From positions 1 to 64,000 of the forward strand of contig NZ_CABVHY010000018.1 of the NCBI RefSeq assembly GCF_902497875.1: a DNA stretch of 64,000 bases. Direction: 5' to 3'. The position numbers and the translations under genes were made by a program. Of this stretch, positions 35,358 through 44,184 are shown piece by piece. The DNA is from Pseudomonas fluorescens. GTDB lineage: Bacteria > Pseudomonadota > Gammaproteobacteria > Pseudomonadales > Pseudomonadaceae. The notes under the pieces are model-generated. The model saw nothing but the letters and a program-made list of their open reading frames with translations. It was not told the DNA's origin and made no database searches. Position 1 is the stretch's first letter. The number at the start of each line of letters is the position of its first letter.

Positions 35358-36245
35358 GTGGATAAGTTGAAAGGCGCCTTGCTGGTAGGCGCTCTGCGGT
35401 TGTTTGCCCTGCTGCCCTGGCGCGCGGTGCAAGTGGTGGGTTCGGCCATCGGCTGGATGATGTGGAAATTGCCCAACCGCTCCCGCGATGTGGTGCGAAT
35501 CAACCTGGCGAAATGCTTTCCTGAAATGGACGCCGCCGAGCGCGAGCGTCTGGTCGGGAAGAGCCTGATGGATATCGGCAAGTCGCTGACCGAAAGTGCC
35601 TGCGCCTGGATCTGGCCGGCCCAGCGCTCCATCGACCTGGTGCGGGAAGTCGAAGGTCTGGACGTGCTCAAGGACGCGTTGGCCTCCGGTAAAGGGGTTG
35701 TCGGCATCACCAGTCACCTCGGCAACTGGGAAGTGTTGAACCACTTCTATTGCAGCCAGTGCAAACCGATCATTTTCTATCGTCCGCCCAAGCTCAAGGC
35801 GGTGGACGATTTGTTGCGCAAGCAGCGGGTGCAATTGGGTAACCGCGTCGCCGCATCCACCAAGGAAGGCATTCTCAGTGTCATCAAGGAAGTGCGCAAA
35901 GGGGGGGCAGTGGGTATCCCGGCTGACCCGGAACCGTCCGAATCGGCCGGGATTTTCGTGCCGTTCTTTGCCACCAAAGCCCTGACCAGCAAATTCGTAC
36001 CGAACATGCTCGCCGGCGGCAAAGCCGTCGGGGTGTTCCTGCATGCCCTGCGCCTGCCTGACGGTTCGGGTTACAAAGTGATCCTCGAAGCCGCGCCAGA
36101 GGCGATGTACAGCACCGATACCGAGACTTCATGTGCGGCAATGAGCCAGGTCGTCGAGAAATATGTGCGCGCTTATCCGAGCCAGTACATGTGGAGCATG
36201 AAGCGTTTCAAGAAACGTCCGCCGGGCGAGGAGCGCTGGTACTGA
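35358..36245 (+). CDS. lipid A biosynthesis lauroyl acyltransferase (HtrB/LpxL family)
   Basis: Adds a secondary acyl chain to lipid A at the inner membrane. The 295-residue protein has an N-terminal hydrophobic anchor (about 5-35), the catalytic box SHLGNWEV (His-x4-Glu; about 116-123) and a late KRFKKRPPGEERWY typical of the family. It starts at GTG (35358) with AGGAG 7-8 nt before; that GTG is the middle of a perfect DnaA box (35357-35365). Which acyl position it serves cannot be told from sequence. Confidence 0.95.
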   Translation: MDKLKGALLVGALRLFALLPWRAVQVVGSAIGWMMWKLPNRSRDVVRINLAKCFPEMDAAERERLVGKSLMDIGKSLTESACAWIWPAQRSIDLVREVEGLDVLKDALASGKGVVGITSHLGNWEVLNHFYCSQCKPIIFYRPPKLKAVDDLLRKQRVQLGNRVAASTKEGILSVIKEVRKGGAVGIPADPEPSESAGIFVPFFATKALTSKFVPNMLAGGKAVGVFLHALRLPDGSGYKVILEAAPEAMYSTDTETSCAAMSQVVEKYVRAYPSQYMWSMKRFKKRPPGEERWY

Positions 36246-36278
36246 AGCATGCCTGTGGATAACCCTGGAAAAAAGATC

Positions 36279-36303
36279 AAAAGATCGCAGCCTGCGCCTA
36301 CAG
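36279..36303. repeat. single REP arm, family 1
   Basis: One arm (aagatcgcagcctgcgcctaca) without an inverted partner, between the lipid A acyltransferase and the TPR gene; a perfect DnaA box (36254-36262) is next to it. Confidence 0.7.
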
Positions 36304-36339
36304 GGTTATTCACAACCGTTCAATCAAGGGTGCAACAGG

Positions 36340-36654
36340 TCAATTAGCCTGACGATCCAGCTTCTTCAGAAACACTGTCATTTCCTTTTCCGCCTGCTTG
36401 TCACCATGCCCGCGTGCCGCTTCGAGCCCCTGCTCCCAGGCATGGCGGGCAGCCGGATAGTCAGCCAGCGCCAGATGCGCCTTGCCGAGCAGCTTCCAGG
36501 CCGCGGAATACTTCGGATCGAAATCGACACAGCGTTGAAAATGCTCCGCCGCCTTGGCGTTCTCGCCCAGATCCAGATAACCCTTGCCCAGGCCGAAGCG
36601 CAGCAGCGAGTTATCCACACCCTTGGCGAGCATTTTTTCCAGGGATTCGAGCAT
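36340..36654 (-). CDS. small tetratricopeptide repeat protein
   Basis: A 104-residue soluble protein made of about two and a half TPR units (GLGKGYLDLGENAKAAEHFQRCVDFDP, then AAWKLLGKAHLALADYPAARHAWEQGLEAA). No signal peptide. A homologous gene is found at this spot near the origin of other pseudomonads. Its partner is unknown. A perfect DnaA box lies within the coding sequence (36611-36619). Confidence 0.85.
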   Translation of the reverse strand: MLESLEKMLAKGVDNSLLRFGLGKGYLDLGENAKAAEHFQRCVDFDPKYSAAWKLLGKAHLALADYPAARHAWEQGLEAARGHGDKQAEKEMTVFLKKLDRQAN

Positions 36655-36690
36655 CGGTGGATTCCTTTCAGGATGTTGAGTCGAAGATCA

Positions 36691-36755
36691 AAAGATCGCA
36701 GCCTGCGGCAGCTCCTACACAGGTCGGCGTAGGAGCTGCCGCAGGCTGCGATCTT
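36691..36755. repeat. REP doublet, family 1 (short spacer)
   Basis: Inverted arms gatcgcagcctgcggcagct / agctgccgcaggctgcgatc with an 11-bp loop between the trkA end and the TPR gene start. The tight spacing makes a long near-perfect hairpin. Confidence 0.9.
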
Positions 36756-36769
36756 GGCAATGTTCTGGA

Positions 36770-38143
36770 TCAGAAGAAGCTCAACCCCACATGAAACAGC
36801 TTCTCCACATCCCGAATATGCTTTTTATCCACAAGGAACAGAATCACGTGGTCACCCGCCATGATCACTGTGTCATCGTGGGCGATGATCACTTCTTCAT
36901 CACGGATGATCGCCCCGATCGTCGTGCCCGGTGGCAGGCCGATGTCTTCGATGGAGCGGCCGATCACTTTGCTCGATTTCGCATCACCATGGGCAATCGC
37001 CTCGATGGCCTCCGCTGCGCCGCGGCGCAACGAGTGCACGCTGACAATATCGCCGCGTCGCACGTGGGCCAGCAAGGTGCCGATGGTCGCCAGCTGCGGG
37101 CTGATGGCGATATCGATGTCACCGCCCTGGATCAGATCGACATAGGCTGGATTGTTGATGATAGTCATGACCTTCTTCGCGCCCAGGCGTTTGGCCAGCA
37201 GCGAGGACATGATGTTGGCTTCGTCGTCGTTGGTCAGCGCCAGGAAAATATCGGCGTCGGCGATGTTTTCCTCCATCAGCAGGTCGCGGTCTGACGCACT
37301 GCCCTGCAATACCACGGTGCTGTCGAGGTTGTCCGAAAGATAGCGGCAACGCGCCGGGTTCATCTCGATGATCTTTACCTGGTAGCGGCTTTCGATGGCT
37401 TCGGCCAGGCGCTCGCCGATCTGCCCGCCACCGGCGATCACTACGCGCTTGTAGCTTTCATCGAGGCGGCGCATTTCGCTCATCACTGCACGAATGTTCG
37501 CTTTGGCAGCGATGAAAAACACTTCATCGTCGGCTTCGATCACCGTATCGCCTTTGGGCAGGATCGGTCGGTCGCGGCGGAAGATGGCGGCAACGCGGGT
37601 CTCGACATTCGGCATGTGCTCGCGCAACTGCCGCAATTGATGACCCACCAGCGGCCCGCCGTAGTAAGCCTTGATTGCTACCAGCTGGGCTTTGCCTTCG
37701 GCGAAGTCGATCACCTGCAAGGCACCGGGGTGTTCGATCAGGCGCTTGATGTAGTTGGTGACCACCTGTTCCGGGCTGATCAGCACATCGACCGGAATCG
37801 CATCGTTGTCGAACAGGCCGGCGCGGGTCAGATAAGCCGCTTCGCGCACACGGGCGATCTTGGTCGGGGTGTGGAACAGGGTGTGGGCGACCTGACAGGC
37901 AACCATGTTGGTTTCGTCACTGTTGGTGACCGCCACCAGCATGTCCGCATCGTCCGCGCCGGCCTGACGCAGCACGGTCGGGAGCGAGCCGCGGCCTTGA
38001 ACGGTGCGAATATCGAGCCGGTCGCCGAGATCGCGCAGACGTTCGCCGTCAGTGTCGACCACCGTGATGTCATTGGCTTCACTGGCCAGGTGTTCCGCCA
38101 GCGAACCGCCGACCTGCCCTGCGCCGAGGATGATGATTTTCAT
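36770..38143 (-). CDS. trkA: Trk potassium uptake system NAD-binding protein TrkA
   Basis: TrkA is the cytoplasmic regulatory ring of the Trk K+ channel. The 457-residue protein is a tandem of RCK_N and RCK_C modules: first Rossmann loop ILGAGQVGGSLAEHLA at 4-19, second VIAGGGQIGERLAEAIE at about 235, each followed by a TrkA_C domain. GGAGTGACTGG precedes the ATG. It lies 22 bp after rsmB in the same direction. Confidence 0.97.
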   Translation of the reverse strand: MKIIILGAGQVGGSLAEHLASEANDITVVDTDGERLRDLGDRLDIRTVQGRGSLPTVLRQAGADDADMLVAVTNSDETNMVACQVAHTLFHTPTKIARVREAAYLTRAGLFDNDAIPVDVLISPEQVVTNYIKRLIEHPGALQVIDFAEGKAQLVAIKAYYGGPLVGHQLRQLREHMPNVETRVAAIFRRDRPILPKGDTVIEADDEVFFIAAKANIRAVMSEMRRLDESYKRVVIAGGGQIGERLAEAIESRYQVKIIEMNPARCRYLSDNLDSTVVLQGSASDRDLLMEENIADADIFLALTNDDEANIMSSLLAKRLGAKKVMTIINNPAYVDLIQGGDIDIAISPQLATIGTLLAHVRRGDIVSVHSLRRGAAEAIEAIAHGDAKSSKVIGRSIEDIGLPPGTTIGAIIRDEEVIIAHDDTVIMAGDHVILFLVDKKHIRDVEKLFHVGLSFF

Positions 38144-38165
38144 CCAGTCACTCCCTTAAAACCGG

Positions 38166-39491
38166 TTAACCGCGCGCGGCGGCGATCTTGATCAACTTGG
38201 CGTAGTAGAAACCGTCATGCCCGCCCTCCTGGGCCAGTAACTGGCGGCCATGAGCTTGCTTGATCCCGGCCGCAGGCTGCCCGAGCTGACCGGCAATGTC
38301 GAGCTCGCGGGCGCCTGGCGTCCGGGCCAGAAAGGCTTCGATGACTTCGGTGTTCTCGGTCGGCAAGGTCGAACACGTGGCATACAGCAGGATGCCGCCG
38401 ACTTCGAGGGTCGGCCACAGGGCGTCCAGCAGTTCACCCTGCAGCACGGCCAGGGCGGCAATGTCGTCGGGCTGGCGAGTCAGTTTGATGTCCGGATGAC
38501 GGCGGATGACCCCGGTGGCCGAGCATGGCGCGTCCAGCAGGATCCGCTGGAACGGCTGGCCGTCCCACCAGGTGGCAGTATCGCGGCCATCGGCGGCGAT
38601 CAGTTCGGCGCTCAGGCCAAGCCGCTGGAGATTTTCCCGTACCCGCACCAGCCGCTTGGCTTCCAGGTCCACCGCGACCACGCCGGCCAGTGCCGGCTCG
38701 ACCTCCATAATGTGGCAGGTCTTGCCGCCCGGCGCGCAGCAGGCGTCGAGCACCCGTTGCCCCGGCGCCAGATCCAGCAGGTCGGCGGCCAGTTGTGCGG
38801 CTTCGTCCTGCACGCTGATCCAGCCTTCGGCGAAGCCTGGCAGGTTGCGTACATCGCCCGGCTCGTCAAGCACGATGCCGTCCTGGCTGTAGACACAAGC
38901 ATTGCCCGCCACACCGGCATCGCTCAGCAATTTCAGGTAAGCATCACGAGCATGGTGGCGGCGATTGACCCGCAGGATCATCGGCGGATGGGCATTATTC
39001 GCCGCGCAGATGGCTTCCCACTGATCAGGCCAGAATGCCTTGAGGGATTTTTGCAGCCAGCGCGGATGCGCGGTACGGACCACCGGGTCGTGTTCCAGCT
39101 CGCTGAGCAACGCTTCGCTTTCCCGCTGGGCACGGCGCAGCACGGCGTTGAGCAAGGCCTTGGCCCAAGGCTTTTTCAGCTTCTCGGCGCAACCGACAGT
39201 TTCGCCGATGGCGGCGTGGGCCGGTACGCGGGTGTAGAGCAGCTGGTAGAGACCGACCAACAGCAACGCTTCGACATCGGCGTCGGCTGCTTTGAAGGGT
39301 TTTTGCAGCAGCTTGGCCGCCAGCGCTGACAACCGCGGCTGCCAACGGGCAGTGCCGAAGGCCAGATCCTGGGTGAAACCACGATCACGCAGCTCGACCT
39401 TATCCAGCTGCGTCGGCAATGAACTGTTGAGCGAGGCTTTACCGTTGAGTACTGCAGCCAGGGCCTTGGCGGCGGCCAGACGCGGATTCAT
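38166..39491 (-). CDS. rsmB: 16S rRNA (cytosine967-C5)-methyltransferase
   Basis: RsmB (Sun) methylates C967 of 16S rRNA. With ATG at 39491 (MNPRLAAAKALAAVL) the protein has 441 residues: an N-terminal NusB-like domain, the SAM motif LDACCAPGGKTCHIME, the PCSATGVIRRHPDIK motif and the catalytic Cys in YATCSTLPTENTEVI. Its start overlaps the fmt stop by 4 nt (ATGA). The longer frame upstream runs inside fmt and is rejected. Confidence 0.97.
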   Translation of the reverse strand: MNPRLAAAKALAAVLNGKASLNSSLPTQLDKVELRDRGFTQDLAFGTARWQPRLSALAAKLLQKPFKAADADVEALLLVGLYQLLYTRVPAHAAIGETVGCAEKLKKPWAKALLNAVLRRAQRESEALLSELEHDPVVRTAHPRWLQKSLKAFWPDQWEAICAANNAHPPMILRVNRRHHARDAYLKLLSDAGVAGNACVYSQDGIVLDEPGDVRNLPGFAEGWISVQDEAAQLAADLLDLAPGQRVLDACCAPGGKTCHIMEVEPALAGVVAVDLEAKRLVRVRENLQRLGLSAELIAADGRDTATWWDGQPFQRILLDAPCSATGVIRRHPDIKLTRQPDDIAALAVLQGELLDALWPTLEVGGILLYATCSTLPTENTEVIEAFLARTPGARELDIAGQLGQPAAGIKQAHGRQLLAQEGGHDGFYYAKLIKIAAARG

Positions 39492-40447
39492 TGTGCGTCC
39501 ATCGCTTGACCCAGCACCGTGCCGACGGCGAATTTCTCGCGGCGGCTGTTGAACAAGTCGCTGAAGTTCAGCGCCTTGCCGCCAGGCAATTGCAGACGGG
39601 TCAGGCACAAGGCCTGCTCACCGCAAGCGACGATCAGACCGTCCTTGCTGGCGCTGAGCACTTCACCCGGAGCGCCCTGGCCATCGGCGAGGTTCGCGGC
39701 GAGGACCTTCAGCGCTTCGCCATTGAGGGTGCTGTGGCAGATCGGCCATGGATTGAACGCGCGGACCAGGCGTTCCAGCTCGACGGCCGGGCGGCTCCAG
39801 TCGATGCGGGCTTCGTCCTTGTTCAGCTTGTGGGCGTAGGTGGCGAGGCTGTCATCCTGCACTTCGCCTTCGAGGGTTCCTGCCGCCAGACCGGCAATGG
39901 CCTGGACCACGGCAGGCGGCCCCATTTCGGCGAGACGGTCGTGGAGGCTGCCGCCAGTGTCGTCGGCGCTGATCGGGGTCGTGACTTTCAGCAGCATCGG
40001 CCCGGTATCCAGACCCAGTTCCATGCGCATCACCGTCACACCGCTTTCGGCGTCACCCGCTTCGACGGCGCGCTGGATCGGTGCTGCACCGCGCCAGCGC
40101 GGCAACAACGAAGCATGGCTGTTGATGCAGCCCAGGCGCGGAATATCCAGCACCGCTTGCGGCAGGATCAAGCCGTAGGCCACCACCACCAGCAAGTCGG
40201 GTTTGAGCGCTGCCAGTTCCGCCTGGGCCGCTGCGTCTCGCAGGGTCGGTGGCTGCAGAACGCTGATGGTGTGCTGCTCGGCGAGTTGCTTGACCGGGCT
40301 CGGCATCAGCTTTTGCCCGCGCCCCGCCGGACGATCCGGCTGGGTGTAGACCGCCACGATCTCATACGGGCTGTCGAGCAAGGCCTTGAGGTGTTCGGCG
40401 GCGAATTCGGGGGTGCCGGCAAAGACGATGCGCAATGGCTCAGTCAT
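39488..40447 (-). CDS. fmt: methionyl-tRNA formyltransferase
   Basis: Fmt formylates initiator Met-tRNA with 10-formyl-tetrahydrofolate. The 319-residue protein has the active-site motif NSHASLLPRWRGAAPIQRAV (Asn and His), the catalytic Asp in LDTGPML, and the C-terminal OB-fold domain. It is coupled to rsmB and follows def after a terminator-like hairpin. Confidence 0.98.
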   Translation of the reverse strand: MTEPLRIVFAGTPEFAAEHLKALLDSPYEIVAVYTQPDRPAGRGQKLMPSPVKQLAEQHTISVLQPPTLRDAAAQAELAALKPDLLVVVAYGLILPQAVLDIPRLGCINSHASLLPRWRGAAPIQRAVEAGDAESGVTVMRMELGLDTGPMLLKVTTPISADDTGGSLHDRLAEMGPPAVVQAIAGLAAGTLEGEVQDDSLATYAHKLNKDEARIDWSRPAVELERLVRAFNPWPICHSTLNGEALKVLAANLADGQGAPGEVLSASKDGLIVACGEQALCLTRLQLPGGKALNFSDLFNSRREKFAVGTVLGQAMDAQ

Positions 40448-40480
40448 GGGGATTCTCGGTTGAAAGCACTCGGAAAAGAA

Positions 40481-40504
40481 AAAGGCTTGCTACAGCAAGC
40501 CTTT
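40481..40504 (-). terminator. terminator between def and fmt
   Basis: A 10-bp stem (AAAGGCTTGC / GCAAGCCTTT) with a 4-nt loop followed by TTCTTTTCC on the minus strand lies 12 bp after the def stop and 34 bp before the fmt start. Confidence 0.8.
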
Positions 40505-40516
40505 GGAAGAAGGGAA

Positions 40517-41023
40517 TCAAGCGTGCTGGCGATGCAGTTTTTCCAGCTTCTTCTTGATCCGGTCACGTTTGAGCGTGGACAGGTAATCGACGAACAATTT
40601 GCCATTAAGGTGGTCGCATTCATGTTGAATGCACACCGCCAGCAGGCCTTCGGCGATCAGCTCATAGGGCTGGCCGTCACGGTCCAGCGCGTTGATCTTC
40701 ACGCGCTGCGGTCGATCGACGTTTTCGTAGAAGCCCGGTACCGAGAGGCAACCTTCCTGATACTGGCCCATCTCGTCGGTCAGGACTTCAAACTCGGGGT
40801 TGATGAACACCCGTGGTTCGCTGCGGTCTTCAGAGAGGTCCATGACCACGATGCGTTTGTGCACGTCGACCTGGGTCGCAGCCAGGCCGATGCCAGGTGC
40901 TTCATACATTGTTTCAAACATGTCATCGACCAACTGACGCACTTCGTCGTCCACTACGGCCACAGGTTTGGCGATAGTGCGCAGGCGCGGGTCAGGGAAT
41001 TCGAGGATGTCTAAAATGGCCAT
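40517..41023 (-). CDS. def: peptide deformylase
   Basis: Def removes the N-formyl group from new proteins, the step that follows Fmt action. The 168-residue metalloenzyme has all three motifs: GIGLAATQ (about 44-51), EGCLSVP (about 90-96, metal-binding Cys) and QHECDHLNGK (about 132-141, two metal-binding His and the catalytic Glu). The gene is divergent from the LysM gene. Confidence 0.98.
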   Translation of the reverse strand: MAILDILEFPDPRLRTIAKPVAVVDDEVRQLVDDMFETMYEAPGIGLAATQVDVHKRIVVMDLSEDRSEPRVFINPEFEVLTDEMGQYQEGCLSVPGFYENVDRPQRVKINALDRDGQPYELIAEGLLAVCIQHECDHLNGKLFVDYLSTLKRDRIKKKLEKLHRQHA

Positions 41024-41169
41024 AAGCGTAATTGCTGCACGTGTGAGGTAAAGTCAGGGTCGGTTGCCGGACAGGTCAGGCCACCGTTGCAAAACGTTCT
41101 CCTGGAAGGGAGCGAGCCGCAGGGACTCTGGCGTTTCACGCGAACGTACATAATAAAGGGATTCACTGG

Positions 41170-42195
41170 ATGAGGAAATCACTACTCGCCCTGCTGCTGT
41201 TGGCCTCGGTTGGTATCGCGCACGCGCAAGTGCAACTCAGGGACGGTTTTCCACAGCATTACACCGTGGTGGCGGGCGACACACTGTGGGACATTTCCGG
41301 GAAATTCCTCCGGGAGCCCTGGAAGTGGCCGGAAATCTGGCAGGTCAACCCGCACATCGAAAACCCCAATCTCATCTACCCGGGCGACTCGCTGTCGCTG
41401 GTCTACGTCAACGGCCAGCCACGCCTGACTCTCAATCGCGGGGCCTCGCGGGGCACCATCAAACTGTCGCCACGAATCCGCAGCACGCCAGTGGCCGATG
41501 CCATCCCGAGCATTCCGCTGCAAGCGATCAACAGTTTCTTGCTGAGTAACCGCATCGTCGACAAGGTCGAGGATTTCGACAAGGCACCGTACATCGTCGC
41601 CGGCGAAGCCGAGCGGGTGCTCAGTGGCACGGGTGATCGCATCTACGCTCGCGGTACGTTCGCCGCGGACCAGTCGGTCTACGGCATCTTCCGGCAGGGC
41701 AAGGTCTACACCGACCCGCAGAGCAAGGAGTTCCTCGGGATCAATGCCGACGATATCGGCGGCGGGGAAATCGTTGCCACCGAAGGTGATGTCGCTACGC
41801 TGGCGCTGCAACGCACCACCCAAGAGGTGCGTCTCGGCGACCGGTTGTTCAGCAGCGAGGAACGGGCGATCAACTCGACCTTCATGCCCAGTTCGCCACA
41901 CACCGAGATCAACGGCTTGATCATCGATGTGCCACGCGGGGTGACGCAGATCGGCGTGCTCGACGTGGTAACCCTGAACAAGGGCCGACGTGATGGCTTG
42001 GCCGAAGGCAACGTGCTGGCGGTGATGAAAACCGGGGAAACCGTGCGTGACCGGGTGACCGGCAGCGAAGTGAAAATCCCCGATGAGCGCGCCGGGTTGC
42101 TGATGGTGTTCCGCACTTACGAAAAGCTCAGTTATGGTCTGGTGCTGAATGCATCGCGCTCTCTGGCGGTGCTGGACAAGGTCCGAAACCCATAG
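41170..42195 (+). CDS. LysM-domain secreted/periplasmic protein
   Basis: A 341-residue protein with an N-terminal signal peptide (MRKSLLALLLLASVGIAHAQ) and one LysM peptidoglycan-binding domain (HYTVVAGDTLWDISGKFL ... NPNLIYPGDSLSL, about 30-80). The rest has no obvious catalytic motif and looks like a beta-rich domain of unknown role. The homologue at this locus in other pseudomonads is a conserved hypothetical. Located before dprA and divergent from def. Confidence 0.85.
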   Translation: MRKSLLALLLLASVGIAHAQVQLRDGFPQHYTVVAGDTLWDISGKFLREPWKWPEIWQVNPHIENPNLIYPGDSLSLVYVNGQPRLTLNRGASRGTIKLSPRIRSTPVADAIPSIPLQAINSFLLSNRIVDKVEDFDKAPYIVAGEAERVLSGTGDRIYARGTFAADQSVYGIFRQGKVYTDPQSKEFLGINADDIGGGEIVATEGDVATLALQRTTQEVRLGDRLFSSEERAINSTFMPSSPHTEINGLIIDVPRGVTQIGVLDVVTLNKGRRDGLAEGNVLAVMKTGETVRDRVTGSEVKIPDERAGLLMVFRTYEKLSYGLVLNASRSLAVLDKVRNP

Positions 42196-42284
42196 AAAAG
42201 ACGGTAATTCTCAACAAGTTACCAACAGACTTATCCACAGCTTATTCCTGTTTCGACAGGCCTTATAACGATCAAGGATGATCT

Positions 42285-43391
42285 ATGTCGCTGTCTGCTA
42301 TTGCCCAGGTTTCGCCTGCGGAACTGGAAGCCCGTTTGCGTTTGCATCGTCTGCCGGAACTCGGCCCTCGACGTTTTCAAAAGTTGCTCGAAGCCTTTGG
42401 TTCGGCCTCGGCAGCCATCAGCGCGCCGGCCAGTGCCTGGCGCGCATTGGGCTTGCCGGCTGCGTGTGCAGAGGCCCGACGCAGTGCCGAGATCCGTGAT
42501 GGCGCTAGCCATGCATTGGCTTGGCTTGAGCGCCCGGGCCAGCATTTACTGATGCTGGACCAGCCCGGCTACCCGGCGCTGCTGGCGGAACTGGACGACG
42601 CCCCGCCGTTATTATTCGTGGCGGGTGATCCGGGCATTCTGGAAAAACCGCAGCTGGCGATGGTCGGTAGCCGTCGGGCCTCGCGTCCTGGAATGGATAC
42701 TGCCGCGGCATTTTCCCGCAGCCTTGCCGGCGCTGGTTTTGTGATTACCAGCGGCCTGGCGCTGGGGATCGACAGCGCCGCGCATCAGGCCGCTCTGGAC
42801 ATTGGCGGGCAGACGGTCGGCGTGTTGGGCACCGGGCTGGAAAATTTTTATCCACAGCGCAATCGCCAGCTGGCCGAGGCGATGATTGCCCAGGGCAGCG
42901 CCGTGGTTTCCGAGTTCCCGCTGGACGCCGGGCCGCACCCCAGCAACTTCCCTCGGCGCAATCGAATCATCAGTGGTTTGTCCCTGGGAGTGCTGGTGGT
43001 CGAGGCCAGTGTGGCCAGCGGATCGTTGATCACCGCGCGGCTGGCAGCAGAGCAAGGCCGCGAGGTGTATGCGATTCCAGGATCCATCCATCATCCCGGC
43101 GCCCGCGGTTGCCATCAGTTGATCCGCGATGGCGCGGTGCTGGTCGAGACCATCGAACATATCCTCGAAGCCTTGCGCGGCTGGCAAAGGCTGCCACCTG
43201 CCGCAGTGGCTGCGCCAGCGAAGGCCGATCATCCTTTGTTGCGCTTGTTGCATGCCGCGCCGCATACCAGTGAAGCCCTGGCTGGCGCCAGCGGCTGGGC
43301 CTTGCCCAAGGTCCTGGCGGCGCTGACGGAGCTGGAGATGGACGGCCGGGCAGTCTGTGAAAGCGGGCGCTGGTTTGCACGGGTAAGTTAG
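42285..43391 (+). CDS. dprA: DNA processing protein DprA
   Basis: DprA (Smf) loads RecA onto incoming single-stranded DNA in transformation. The 368-residue protein has an N-terminal SAM-like helical part, the Rossmann core with MVGSRRASRPG, SGLALGIDSAAHQAAL, GVLGTGLENFYPQRNRQL and FPRRNRIISGLS, and a C-terminal winged-helix domain (about 300-368). AAGGATGATCT precedes the ATG. Perfect DnaA boxes lie just before (42231) and within (42848) the gene. Confidence 0.97.
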   Translation: MSLSAIAQVSPAELEARLRLHRLPELGPRRFQKLLEAFGSASAAISAPASAWRALGLPAACAEARRSAEIRDGASHALAWLERPGQHLLMLDQPGYPALLAELDDAPPLLFVAGDPGILEKPQLAMVGSRRASRPGMDTAAAFSRSLAGAGFVITSGLALGIDSAAHQAALDIGGQTVGVLGTGLENFYPQRNRQLAEAMIAQGSAVVSEFPLDAGPHPSNFPRRNRIISGLSLGVLVVEASVASGSLITARLAAEQGREVYAIPGSIHHPGARGCHQLIRDGAVLVETIEHILEALRGWQRLPPAAVAAPAKADHPLLRLLHAAPHTSEALAGASGWALPKVLAALTELEMDGRAVCESGRWFARVS

Positions 43392-43490
43392 GGGGCGCCC
43401 CCACGCGATCCGCCATCTATTGAGAGCACACCCTAGGTTTTATAATGAACAGCGGTAAACTGGCCTCAGCCTTATTCCGGAGAGTCAGCA

Positions 43491-44048
43491 ATGGTCAGCA
43501 GTTGGCGTGTGCAACAAGCCGCACGAGAAATTCGCGCAGGGGCGGTAATTGCCTATCCAACCGAAGCCGTTTGGGGCCTGGGGTGCGATCCATGGAACGA
43601 AGAAGCGGTGGATCGCCTGCTGGCGATCAAGTCGCGGTCTGTGGATAAAGGTCTGATCCTTATCGCGGACAACATCCGGCAATTCGATTTTCTTTTCGAA
43701 GACTTCCCGCAAAGCTGGATGGACCGCATGGCCAGTACCTGGCCGGGGCCCAATACCTGGCTGGTGCCACACCAGGGCATGCTGCCGGAGTGGATCACCG
43801 GGGTTCACGACACCGTGGCCTTGCGGGTCAGTGATCACCCGCAAGTCCGCGAGTTATGCGCACTGGTAGGCCCGCTGGTGTCGACCTCGGCCAACCCCCA
43901 GGGCCGGCCGGCGGCGCGCACCCGGATTCGCGTCGAGCAATACTTCCGCGGGCAGATCGACCTGGTACTCGGCGGCAACCTGGGCGGGCGCAAGAACCCG
44001 AGCCTGATTCGTGATCTGGCGAGCGGGAAAATCGTGCGTCCGGCGTGA
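43491..44048 (+). CDS. tsaC: threonylcarbamoyl-AMP synthase
   Basis: TsaC (YrdC/RimN) makes threonylcarbamoyl-AMP for the t6A modification of tRNA. The 185-residue protein has the YrdC-fold motifs IAYPTEAVWGLGCDP, LLAIKSRSVDKGLILI (Lys and Arg of the active site) and STSANPQGRPAA. Length is that of the TsaC rather than the longer Sua5 type. A DnaA box encodes part of the VDKG motif (43640-43648). Confidence 0.96.
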   Translation: MVSSWRVQQAAREIRAGAVIAYPTEAVWGLGCDPWNEEAVDRLLAIKSRSVDKGLILIADNIRQFDFLFEDFPQSWMDRMASTWPGPNTWLVPHQGMLPEWITGVHDTVALRVSDHPQVRELCALVGPLVSTSANPQGRPAARTRIRVEQYFRGQIDLVLGGNLGGRKNPSLIRDLASGKIVRPA

Positions 44049-44064
44049 GTTCGGTGTGAACTTC

Positions 44065-44157
44065 ATCGCGAGCAATCGAGCGTCGACCGGCTGCTCCCAC
44101 ATTGGATCTGTGATCGACGCAAATCCCTTGTGGGAGCGATTTTGCTCGCGATGGCAT
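44065..44157. repeat. degenerate REP doublet, family 2 (gcgagcaagctcgctccc type)
   Basis: Outer arms catcgcgagcaa / ttgctcgcgatg and inner arms gctcccaca / tgtgggagc are inverted around a divergent centre with a second inverted word (gcgtcgac / cgacgc). Lies between convergent tsaC and qor. Confidence 0.75.
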
Positions 44158-44184
44158 CCTTACAGACACCTCATTTGTTCAGCC

